DNA of 64,000 nucleotides. Source: Thermovibrio guaymasensis. GTDB lineage: Bacteria; Aquificota; Aquificia; Desulfurobacteriales; Desulfurobacteriaceae. The stretch covers positions 791,331 through 855,330 of the forward strand of contig NZ_RBIE01000001.1 in the NCBI RefSeq assembly GCF_003633715.1, in the 5' to 3' direction. The notes beneath the pieces were generated by a model, which was not told the DNA's origin, ran no database searches, and saw only the letters and a list, made by a program, of their open reading frames with translations. Made by a program: the position numbers and the translations under genes. The stretch's first letter is position 1, and every line of letters starts with the position of its first letter. Below, one piece after another: positions 36,553 through 45,253 of this stretch.

Positions 36553-38496
36553 TTAATTAAGCTTTTCAAGGGCCTCAAGGATTAAAAGGCCTGCCTCGTT
36601 AATTGAGCTCTTACCGACGAGGTTTGAAGCCCTAAGAATAACCATTTCCTCTTCAAAGGTATCAGGGTCAAGGCCGGAGAGCTTAATAGCTTCCTTAACG
36701 TTCTTCGGAAGAACCCTAACTTTCTTCTCCTTAACGTAGAGGGTTCCGACCTTCCTGAGAGCTTCCAAAACCCTAACTGCAAGAGGAGTAATCGGGTTAG
36801 CAAGGCCCTCAGGAGTTCCAGAGAGTGCCTTCTTAATAAGCTTTCCAGCCTCAGTAAGGATTATCGCTTCGTTTTGAAGGATATCTATGTAACCCCTAGC
36901 CTCAAGCTTATTGAGGGCGTACTCAACCTCTTCCTTCCAAGTCTCATCAAAGGCATCGTAAACGTCCTTAACGAAGAACCCCTTTTCAGGTATCTTGTGG
37001 AGAACTTGAAGTTCAAACCTTGTTATGTGAGGAAGCCTCCTAATTTCATAGGCCATCTGTGCGTACATCTTACCTGCTTCGGTAGCTTCACCTCCACCGA
37101 TAAGGTAAGACTGAACTCCCTTGTTGTACCAGTCAACGTTTGGAGCGGCAAACTCCTTGTTCGTGATTGTTATTGCCTTAACTGCAACGGCAGGTATTTC
37201 CCTGAAACCGCGGGTCTTCATATCCTCAAAGACCTTCTTACCATAATCGGTAAGGTAGTGAACCTTCTTTCCTTCGTAGTTTTCAGAGCGAATCAGGTTA
37301 AAGGACTCTAGAGTATAAAGGGACTCCTGAACTATGTCGTACATCTTCTTATACCACTCATTTCCTTTCTCGTAGAAGGACTTAAAGAGCTCCTCTACAG
37401 TCTTAACCTCGCTGAACTTCTTCCTGATCTCTTCCTTCTTCTGGTAGCCTAAATCCTGGTAAAGTCTTCTTCCGTAGTACTCAATCAAGTGTTTGTACTC
37501 TTTAAGGGGTTTATAGAAGAGGTAGTGAACTAGTTCATCAACTGTTGGAAGAGTTGATGGATCCTGCTCGTGGTGTTTCCAGACCTCTTCAATTCCTCTA
37601 AGGAGCTCTGCATCAAGAATTTCAACGTTAATTGACTTAACCGGCCTGAAACTCCTCTCCTTCCAAATCCTGTAAGCTTCAAGGAGGTGCTCTCCAGCTG
37701 GAAGGGGATTACCTTCATCGTCAATTAGAGCAAGCTCAAAGAGGACCTCTTTCTCCTCTTCAGTTACAGAATCAAACCCTTCATAGACCGCTCTTTCAAG
37801 CGAGTCCATAATGTCTTCAGAAATTACCGTTTCAAGGGTTGGTGCAATAGTTTCACAGGCTGCCTTTATCTCTCTACCAAGTGGAGTAAGGGCGTAAACG
37901 TCGGATGTTGGAACTGAAAAGGCTAAAAGCCTCATAGCTCCCATTAAAATCGGGAACCTTCCTCCCGCCGGAAGCATTGAAGACTCTGCAGGTCCAGCAG
38001 GCATATCCTTAATGTACTGGCATAGTTCCCTATCAATAATTAACCTAGGGTGGGCGTTTTTAAAGACTTCGTAAACGTCCTTAGCGTACTGGTTAACTGC
38101 CTTGAAAGTCCCTTTCTTCTCTACTTTCCTCTCTTCAATGAAACCTCTCTTTTCAAGCTGTTCCTCTGTTAAAGGCCCTGGAATATCGTTGTTTTCAATG
38201 GCAGTTTCAATCATCATAAGGACTTCCGATCCTAACCACCTAAAATCATCATCCCACTTTGAAGGATGGGGAATAAGCCCCTTCTCAACCATTTCATCAA
38301 GGATGTTTGCAAGAACCCTTCCCCAGTAAGTAAGGGAATACTCAAGGGGACGAACGTACCTTAAGAGGTTCATCCTCTCAAGTTCTAAGTAAGGAGGTTC
38401 CTCACTTTTAATAAAGAGCTGACACGTAGGAGCTTTATTTTTCTCCTCCTCCCTCACTCTCAAAAGCGCAAGGGCATGTTCTTTTCTAATTACCAT
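36553..38496 (-). CDS. Large protein with repeated winged-helix-like motifs (possibly DUF505)
   Basis: A 647-residue soluble protein. A motif of the form (L/A)T-x-x-G-x-x-hydrophobic, typical of the wing end of winged-helix domains, recurs at residues 53-62, 201-210, 413-423, 469-478, 545-554 and (variant) 630-640. Each is preceded by helical segments. This suggests several tandem winged-helix modules, as in DNA- or protein-binding scaffolds. It may belong to DUF505, a family I recall from thermophilic bacteria and archaea; I am not certain. The start is ATG 38496 with GGAGGGAG. It is the first of three same-strand genes that end with a NIT-domain membrane sensor. Confidence 0.75.
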   Translation of the reverse strand: MVIRKEHALALLRVREEEKNKAPTCQLFIKSEEPPYLELERMNLLRYVRPLEYSLTYWGRVLANILDEMVEKGLIPHPSKWDDDFRWLGSEVLMMIETAIENNDIPGPLTEEQLEKRGFIEERKVEKKGTFKAVNQYAKDVYEVFKNAHPRLIIDRELCQYIKDMPAGPAESSMLPAGGRFPILMGAMRLLAFSVPTSDVYALTPLGREIKAACETIAPTLETVISEDIMDSLERAVYEGFDSVTEEEKEVLFELALIDDEGNPLPAGEHLLEAYRIWKERSFRPVKSINVEILDAELLRGIEEVWKHHEQDPSTLPTVDELVHYLFYKPLKEYKHLIEYYGRRLYQDLGYQKKEEIRKKFSEVKTVEELFKSFYEKGNEWYKKMYDIVQESLYTLESFNLIRSENYEGKKVHYLTDYGKKVFEDMKTRGFREIPAVAVKAITITNKEFAAPNVDWYNKGVQSYLIGGGEATEAGKMYAQMAYEIRRLPHITRFELQVLHKIPEKGFFVKDVYDAFDETWKEEVEYALNKLEARGYIDILQNEAIILTEAGKLIKKALSGTPEGLANPITPLAVRVLEALRKVGTLYVKEKKVRVLPKNVKEAIKLSGLDPDTFEEEMVILRASNLVGKSSINEAGLLILEALEKLN

Positions 38497-38568
38497 TTCT
38501 CTCCCTCCTATCTTTATTTCTACAATTGAAGTTATATCAAATGGCTTTTTAAGTCAACTACAGAAAAG

Positions 38569-38597
38569 TTGAAAGGTGTTGAGAAAGGGTTTATCAT
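38569..38597 (+). promoter_or_regulatory. Strong predicted promoter immediately before the second ClC gene
   Basis: TTGAAA (38569-38574) and TATCAT (38592-38597) have a 17-base spacer. The ATG at 38604 lies only six bases past the -10, so transcription should begin at or next to the start codon (leaderless message). No ribosome site is present, which agrees. Confidence 0.65.
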
Positions 38598-38603
38598 AGA
38601 AAC

Positions 38604-40346
38604 ATGATAAAGGAAATTTACGAAATAAGAAAGCTCTTATTCCTATCTGCAATTACTGGAGTAATAATAGGTCTTTTTGCCGTACTTTTCCTCAAATCGC
38701 TAGACTACAGCACCCACCTCTTCCTCGGAGAAATTGTAGGTTACACTCCTCCAAAACCGACAGGAGAAGGAGGAAGCGGAACTTACAGTTTCTTTATTGA
38801 ACACAAGTACCTCCTCCCTTTTACTACTGCTTTAGGATGCCTTATTACAGGAGCTCTAGTTTACCTCTTTTCACCGGAATCAGCAGGCATCGGAACCGAC
38901 GTTGCTATTAAGGCATTCCACTACAAACTCCCTATTAACATAAAAACGTCCATTTTCAAGCTCATAACATCAGCAATTACAATAGGTTCAGGAGGTTCCT
39001 CAGGAAGGGAAGGCCCCATGGCCTTAATTGGAGCCGGAATTGGAAGGTAGTTCGGCGAAGTCCTAAAGCTTGATAGCAGGGAGAAGAACATCCTCTTAGC
39101 AGCTGGACTAGGAGCTGGAATAGGAGCTGTGTTTAGGGCTCCCTTTGCCGGTGGAATTTTAAGCGCCGAAGTTTTCTACAAGGAAGACTTTGAAGTTGAA
39201 GCTCTAATACCAGGATTTATAGCTTCAATAGTTACTTACTTAGTGGCTGGAAGCTTTATAGGGTTCAAACCTCTATTTTCAACGTCAATTCCATTTCCAA
39301 AGTTCAACTCTGAGAAAATTGCAGGGTACATCGTCTTAGGGATAATTTCTGCACTCGTTGCAAAGTGTCTTATCTATTCCTTCTATTGGATAAGAGGAAT
39401 TTTCAACAGACTAAAACTTCACCCTATTTTAAAGCCAGCCTTCGGAGGCTTCCTCGTAGGTTTAATTGGCCTTGTTACTCCCCTTGCAGTTGGTAACTCC
39501 TACGGATGGATTCAGATCTTTATGAAGGACGGTTTAATCTACCTATCGCTCTCAAAAATTTTATTAAGCATTCCTTTAGTAATCCTAGCCCTTTCAATAA
39601 CGTTAGGTTCAGGCGGTTCAGGAGGTGTATTTGGCCCTTCACTCGTCATTGGAGGACTAACAGGAACAAGCTTAGCCTACACATTTAATCAAATGCTGGG
39701 AACCAATTTCTTTGATGTAGAAACGATGACTATCGTTGGAATGATATCAGTCTTTACTGCAGCAGCAAGCGCTCCCTTTTCTACCCTTATCCTCGTATCC
39801 GAAATGACTCAAGGGTACAACATCCTTCCTTACGCCCTAATTTCAACTACGATCGCCCACAACATAGCCGGTAAAGAGAGGACTGTATTCCAGTACCAAG
39901 TTTTAAACAGGCTGTACTCACCGATCCATAAGGATGAACTGAAAGCCTTTATCCTGAAATCTGCAAAGGTTGAAGAGGTAATGACTAGAGAAGTTATAAC
40001 CCTATCACCTGATGAGCCTGTAACAAAGGCAAGGAAGGTAATGGCAGAGAAGTTTATAGCCGGAACTCCAATAACCGTTGGAAAGAAAGTGGTAGGAATA
40101 ATAACCACATCTGACGTCCTAAAGGTTCCCCCTGAAGAGTTGAAGGAAACAAAGGTAGGTCAAATAATGACCCCAAATCCAAGGTGTGTCCTTCCACAGT
40201 GGAACCTCCTTGAGGTTATAAGAATGTTCGTAAGCGAAGGCTACGGAAGGGCTCCAGTCGTTAAAGACTTTGACAGCATGGAACTCGTCGGAATAATTTC
40301 TAGGGCCGATATAGCCCGTTACCTAGTTAAAAGGGGAATCATTTAA
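38604..40346 (+). pseudogene. ClC chloride channel with CBS pair, interrupted by one in-frame amber codon
   Basis: A single frame runs from ATG 38604 to TAA 40346 (579 amino-acid codons) apart from one TAG at 39048-39050. Both sides are clearly ClC: before it GSGGSSGREGPMALIGAGIGR, after it FGEVLKL, FRAPFAGGILSAEVF, GSGGSGGVFGPSLVIGG and two CBS domains (VEEVMTREVITLSP, VGQIMTPNPRCVLP). The stop falls inside the helix after the selectivity motif, so a truncated product of 148 residues could not work. No frameshift or other decay is visible, suggesting a recent mutation, a sequencing error or readthrough. mutL starts on the next base. It differs from the other two ClC genes here. Confidence 0.85.
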
Positions 40347-41774
40347 ATGATTAGGAAACTACCTCAAGAACTTATAAGGAAAATCGCCTCAGGGCAGATC
40401 GCAGAGAGCCCAAGGTCGGTTTTAAAGGAGCTTATCGAGAACGCCCTTGACTCGGGAGCTACCTCTATAAAGGTTGAAATTGAGAGCCCCTTTTCCTTTA
40501 AAGTCGTTGATAACGGAGAGGGAATCGGTTATAGGGAGCTCCCCCTAACAGTTGAGAGGTTTGCAACCAGCAAGATAGAGAATTTTGAAGACTTAAAAAG
40601 CTTAAGGACTTACGGCTTCAGGGGAGAGGCTCTCCACGCAATCTCCCAGCTCTCCCATCTTACTATAAAGAGCAGGAAACTGGACGAGCCCGTTGGAGGA
40701 ATTCTAAGGGTAGTTGGGGGAGAGGTTAAGGAGTACAGACCCTTTCCATTCAAAGGAGGAACATCCGTAGAGGTTAAGGAACTCTTCTTTAATACTCCTG
40801 TAAGGAGAAGGGCAACCTCAAAGGGAGAAAAAGGATTAATGTTAAAAACTGCAAAGGTCTATGCAATGTGCCATCCAGAGGTTGAGTTTAAGATATCTTC
40901 CCAGAGGTTCTTCAGGAGCTCCCTACCTGAAAGGCTCTACAGAGTTACAGGAATTCAACTCCAACAGGTATCTTCAAGTAGAACGAAGCTCTTTTTCAAC
41001 AGGGAAGTTAGAGGGATAAAACAGGTATTTGTTAACAAAAGGTCCGTAAAGGTTCCTGAGATTGAGAAAATCCTAGACGAGAAGAGGTTAAAGTCTTACA
41101 TCCTATTTATTGAAATAAGCCCTGAAGCTGTTGATTTCAACGTAACTCCAACGAAGGAAAGGGTCCTAATTGAGGATAGAACGATTTTCAGAGAAGTTGA
41201 AGAACTCTTAAGAGAAGAGTTATCACTGCCAAAAGTTTACGCATTAAGGGACAGTTCAAAGGTAGTCTATGAAGTCCCTCCAGAGCCGATAGGTTCGGAC
41301 GGAACTGTAATAATTGCCCACGATAGAGAAAACTACTACTTCTTTGACCAGCACCTAATCCACGAAAGAGTTAACTACGAAAGACTCTTAAAAATGCTGA
41401 AACGGGGAGAAATTCCTCTCACAGAAGTTCACCCACCAGTAGAACTTCCTCTAGAACTGGCCGAAGAGGTGGAGAAGTTGGGAGCTCTCTACTACAGAGA
41501 AGGAAACAGGATTTTTGTCTATAAAATACCCGAAATCCTTAAGCCGGAAGACTTTTCTTTCCTTGAAGAAAGGGGAAGCGAATCGGTCTCAGACGTTGCC
41601 TGTAAGAGAGCTCTCAAAGCAGGCTACAGAATAGAAAACTGGAAGGACTTTAAAGAGCTCTTTAAGGAGTTCCTCCAGTGTGAAAACAGAGAAACCTGCC
41701 CCCACGGAAGGCCAATCTACTATAAAATTCCTAAAAAGAGGATTTACAGTCAGATTGGAAGGACGTTAAGGTGA
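40347..41774 (+). CDS. mutL: DNA mismatch repair protein MutL (nicking type)
   Basis: A 475-residue MutL, shorter than the ~600 of E. coli. The N-terminal GHKL ATPase has SVLKELIENALDSGA, DNGEGI, and TYGFRGEALHAISQ. The C-terminal domain keeps the endonuclease motif DQHLIHERVNYE (the DQHA-x2-E-x4-E pattern with Leu for Ala) near residue 333 and CPHGRP near 450. It is therefore probably a nicking MutL as in bacteria without MutH. The linker between the halves is very short. It starts on the base after the ClC stop and has no separate promoter. Confidence 0.92.
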   Translation: MIRKLPQELIRKIASGQIAESPRSVLKELIENALDSGATSIKVEIESPFSFKVVDNGEGIGYRELPLTVERFATSKIENFEDLKSLRTYGFRGEALHAISQLSHLTIKSRKLDEPVGGILRVVGGEVKEYRPFPFKGGTSVEVKELFFNTPVRRRATSKGEKGLMLKTAKVYAMCHPEVEFKISSQRFFRSSLPERLYRVTGIQLQQVSSSRTKLFFNREVRGIKQVFVNKRSVKVPEIEKILDEKRLKSYILFIEISPEAVDFNVTPTKERVLIEDRTIFREVEELLREELSLPKVYALRDSSKVVYEVPPEPIGSDGTVIIAHDRENYYFFDQHLIHERVNYERLLKMLKRGEIPLTEVHPPVELPLELAEEVEKLGALYYREGNRIFVYKIPEILKPEDFSFLEERGSESVSDVACKRALKAGYRIENWKDFKELFKEFLQCENRETCPHGRPIYYKIPKKRIYSQIGRTLR

Positions 41775-42949
41775 AGAGAGAACTCCTGGCAGGAATAACG
41801 ACTTTCCTCACAATGTCCTACATCCTGGTTGTTAACCCGGCAATCCTCTCAAGCGCTGGAATGCCGAAGGATGGAGTTCTCTTCGCAACTGCAGTCTCTT
41901 CAGCCTTTGCAACGTTTCTAATGGGAGCTTACGCAAAACTCCCCTTTGCCCTTGCCCCTGGAATGGGACTTAACGCCTACTTTGCCTATACGGTCTGCGA
42001 CCAGATGGGCGTAAGCTGGAATACTGCTCTTGGTGCAGTGTTTATAGAAGGAATCCTATTTATAATTGGAGCTCTCTTTGGAGCAAGGAGAGCGATTTTA
42101 AAATTAATTCCAAAGAATATGGCCTACGGAATATCGGGAGGAATAGGTCTATTTATTACTCTAATCGGATTAAAAAACGCAAACCTCATTGAAAGTTCAA
42201 AGGAAACTATCCTAAAACTTGGAAACGTTACCTCCCCTGAAGCCCTTATAACTCTCTTTACCCTCCTCCTCATAGCTTTACTGGTAAATAAAAGAATTCC
42301 GGGAAGTTTGCTAATTGGAATAATTGTTTCAACGTTTCTAGGAATAGCCTTTCGAGAGGCACACCTTCCCAGCCATCTCATCGGACTTCCAAAACCTACA
42401 GCTGCAATGCAGATTGACTTTCAACACTTAATCTCAGTTTCAATTCTTCCTGTTGTCCTAGCCTTCTTAATTGTTGACGTCTTTGACACTGCAGGAACCC
42501 TATCAGCCTTGTGTACAAGACTCGGAATACCATTAACGGACAAAAGAGTTGAAAGAGCTCTAATGTGCGATGCAGCAGGAACTACAGTAGGAGCTTTCCT
42601 TGGAACTTCAACGGTGACAACTTACGTAGAAAGCGCTGCTGGAGTAGCTGCAGGGGGAAAGACCGGCTTAATGGCTATAACGGTTGGAGGTCTCTTTCTA
42701 CTTTCGCTCTTCCTCTATCCCTTAATTGAGGTAGTACCTACTTTTGCTACCTCCCCAGTTCTCATCTACGTTGGGTTCTTCATGGCCCAGAGCCTAAAGA
42801 ATATTGAATGGGAAAAGTTTACAGAATCCTTCCCGGCATTTATAACTTTTATTGGAATTCCCTTTACTTTCAGTATCTCTAACGGAATCTTAGCAGGATT
42901 TGCCGTTTACGGAGCTCTGAAGTTCTACGAAAAGTTAATCAAACATTAA
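41771..42949 (+). CDS. NCS2-family purine permease (AzgA/PbuG-like)
   Basis: A 392-residue transporter with about twelve to fourteen hydrophobic segments. LLAGITTFLTMSYILVVNP at the N terminus, APGMGLNAYFAYTV, VDVFDTAGTL and LGTSTVTTYVESAAGVAAGG are typical of the AzgA/PbuG hypoxanthine/guanine/adenine permeases. It is a little shorter than most (~430). It probably imports a purine with protons. The start is GTG 41771, overlapping the mutL stop by four bases. Confidence 0.9.
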   Translation: MKRELLAGITTFLTMSYILVVNPAILSSAGMPKDGVLFATAVSSAFATFLMGAYAKLPFALAPGMGLNAYFAYTVCDQMGVSWNTALGAVFIEGILFIIGALFGARRAILKLIPKNMAYGISGGIGLFITLIGLKNANLIESSKETILKLGNVTSPEALITLFTLLLIALLVNKRIPGSLLIGIIVSTFLGIAFREAHLPSHLIGLPKPTAAMQIDFQHLISVSILPVVLAFLIVDVFDTAGTLSALCTRLGIPLTDKRVERALMCDAAGTTVGAFLGTSTVTTYVESAAGVAAGGKTGLMAITVGGLFLLSLFLYPLIEVVPTFATSPVLIYVGFFMAQSLKNIEWEKFTESFPAFITFIGIPFTFSISNGILAGFAVYGALKFYEKLIKH

Positions 42950-43008
42950 AGAACATCCTATATTATTTTATTAATCTAACACCATAAAAAACTTAAAGGA
43001 GGAAACGT

Positions 43009-43914
43009 ATGTGGAACAGTTTAAAAACGGCAATACTCCTGGGATTCCTAACGGGACTCTTACTGCTGTTTGGAAAGCTCCTAGGCGGAAACGCCGGAAT
43101 GGTTGTAGCCCTCTTCATGGCTGCACTAATGAACTTCGGAAGCTGGTTCTTCTCGGACAAGATAGTCCTATCCATGTACGGAGTAAGACTTTTAGACCAG
43201 GAAGAAGCACCTTGGCTCCACGAAACTGTTGAGAAGCTAGCAAAGAACGCTGGAATTCCAAAACCGAAAGTCGGAATAGCACCAATGGACGTCCCTAACG
43301 CCTTTGCAACTGGAAGGAACCCGGAACACGGAGTGGTTGTTGTAACTCCAAAAATAGTAGAACTCCTTGATAGGGATGAACTTGAAGGAGTCCTTGCCCA
43401 TGAAATTTCCCACATAAAGAACAGGGATACCCTGATTCAGGCAGTTGCTGCAACAATTGCCGGTGCAATTACAATGCTTGCAAACATGGCCCAGTGGTTC
43501 TTAATGTTTGGAGGAACGAGGGAAGAAGAAGAGGGAAATGGCTGGCTTGAAACGATAGGTCTAATTTTCATGGTAATCCTTGCCCCAATTGCTGCAGCCA
43601 TAATTCAGATGGCCATCTCAAGGGCAAGGGAGTACAAAGCAGATGAGACTGGAGGAATAATTTCCGGAAAGCCTGAAGCCCTTGCAAGCGCACTTAAGAA
43701 GCTTGAAGACTACTCAAGGAGAATACCCGCTGAACTTGTAAAACAGGAGGTTAACCCTGCAACAAGCCACCTCTTTATAGTTAACCCCCTTAAAGGGGAC
43801 TTTATAGCAGAGCTCTTTTCAACCCATCCTCCGACTGAAAAGAGAATTGCAAGGCTTTTGGAGCTTGCTAGAAAGCTTTTTGGTAGAATAAGGGAAACTT
43901 TCTGGAGATACTAA
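43009..43914 (+). CDS. htpX: Membrane zinc metalloprotease HtpX
   Basis: A 301-residue M48 protease. There are two N-terminal helices, the zinc motif HEISH (in VLAHEISHIKNRD) near residue 130, two more helices at ~142-200, and the third zinc ligand in SRAREYKADETG. It degrades misfolded membrane proteins together with FtsH. ATG 43009 follows AAAGGAGG, 59 bases after the permease gene, so it may have its own promoter. Confidence 0.95.
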   Translation: MWNSLKTAILLGFLTGLLLLFGKLLGGNAGMVVALFMAALMNFGSWFFSDKIVLSMYGVRLLDQEEAPWLHETVEKLAKNAGIPKPKVGIAPMDVPNAFATGRNPEHGVVVVTPKIVELLDRDELEGVLAHEISHIKNRDTLIQAVAATIAGAITMLANMAQWFLMFGGTREEEEGNGWLETIGLIFMVILAPIAAAIIQMAISRAREYKADETGGIISGKPEALASALKKLEDYSRRIPAELVKQEVNPATSHLFIVNPLKGDFIAELFSTHPPTEKRIARLLELARKLFGRIRETFWRY

Positions 43915-43918
43915 GGGG

Positions 43919-45253
43919 TTGTCCCAAAAAGAAGATTGGAACATCCTCCTTTCCTTCATAAAAGGATGCGCAAGGACAAACTTTAAATACCGATTTGACC
44001 TATCCTCAATCTCAATATTCTTCGGCCGGTGGATTCCCTTCGCCTTCACAGTGGGGATTACCACCGGCGCTATTGCCTCTTTAATGGACGTTTTAATAGT
44101 TGAAATTAACAAACTCCTGACTCAAAACCCTCCCCTTCTGCTGCTTTATCCCCTCTTGATCTCTTCAATTACTGGATTTGCCCTCTCCGTTGACCCGATA
44201 GTAGGAGGTCCGGGAATTGGTTACGCAATACTGCACCTAAAGACGAAACTCTACATTCCACTAAGAACAGTTCTGCTAAAGCTGATTACCTCAACTTTAG
44301 CACTTTCTGGAGGTTTTATAGCAGGAAGGGAAGGCCCTTCCTTCTTCATCGGCGTTGCTCTAGGGGAGTGGTTGGGGAAAGCTCACGGTATTGGAAGGAA
44401 GTATAAGAATTTGCTGGGCCTAATAGGGGGAGGAGCCTTTACAGGAGCTCTCCTTAAAGCTCCTTTAGGAAGTTCAATATTTGCAATGGAACTTGAGGAG
44501 ATGTACAACCTTGATTACCGTCCCTTTGTCCCGATGATTGTTGCCTCAATAATCAGCTATCTAACTTTTTCCTTCTTTAGAGGGGAAAGTACCTTTATCT
44601 ACCTCTCTAAAGAGCCGGTATGGGAACTCAGAACGATACCCTACATATTAGTTATGGGACTTATAATTAGCCTTATAATCTACGTATACACTTTCATCTT
44701 CCACACGTGTAACTGCTCAAGTAAGTTCTTTGATACGAAAAGTAGACCCGTCGTTGGAACGGCCCTTGCAATTCCGGTAATGCTGATTCTTTACCTAACA
44801 ACAAAGGATACGGATCTCCTATCCGCCCCTGCCCACATGGGAATAGTTTCAAAACTTGCACAGAACGTATTTCCCATCGGCGTGGATATCTTAATAGTTG
44901 TTGCAGTAATACTAGTAACCAGCTTTACACTTGCCTTTGGAATTCCAGGAGGACTCGTTCTTCCCAACCTCCTGATTGGAGCGGCAGTCGGCAATATCTT
45001 TGGGCATTTTTTCCCCGAAGAAATAGTAACATTTACCCTTGCAGGAATGGGAGCGGCCCTTGCTGCAGGAGCCAAAACTCCCCTTGCAGCAATAGTCATG
45101 ATTACGGAGATGACCCATGCAGACGTCGTAATTCCAATGACAGCTGCAGTAATAGCCAGCTATACTACAAGTTTTGGTTTCAGCCTCTACCTTGGGCAGG
45201 AGATAAAGTTAAAACCGATGTCTGAAGGAGAAGAGGGAAAAAGTGAAGGTTAA
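43919..45253 (+). CDS. ClC-family channel/antiporter without CBS domains (third of three)
   Basis: A 444-residue ClC protein. AGREGPSFFIG is the selectivity motif with the gating glutamate, GIPGGLVLPNLLIGA the second selectivity region, and AAGAKTPLAAIVMITEMTHAD the third. It ends shortly after the last helix with no CBS pair, unlike the other two ClC genes here. The TTG at 43919 is the likely start, four bases after htpX, with AAGGGG next to it; spacing is tight, so the start is uncertain. The coaBC start overlaps its end. Confidence 0.88.
   Translation: MSQKEDWNILLSFIKGCARTNFKYRFDLSSISIFFGRWIPFAFTVGITTGAIASLMDVLIVEINKLLTQNPPLLLLYPLLISSITGFALSVDPIVGGPGIGYAILHLKTKLYIPLRTVLLKLITSTLALSGGFIAGREGPSFFIGVALGEWLGKAHGIGRKYKNLLGLIGGGAFTGALLKAPLGSSIFAMELEEMYNLDYRPFVPMIVASIISYLTFSFFRGESTFIYLSKEPVWELRTIPYILVMGLIISLIIYVYTFIFHTCNCSSKFFDTKSRPVVGTALAIPVMLILYLTTKDTDLLSAPAHMGIVSKLAQNVFPIGVDILIVVAVILVTSFTLAFGIPGGLVLPNLLIGAAVGNIFGHFFPEEIVTFTLAGMGAALAAGAKTPLAAIVMITEMTHADVVIPMTAAVIASYTTSFGFSLYLGQEIKLKPMSEGEEGKSEG

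Noticed and set aside
39129-40346. The part after the amber codon as an independent gene starting at GTG 39129
   Set aside because: It begins inside a conserved ClC helix and lacks the selectivity motif and a ribosome site; it is the second half of the interrupted gene.
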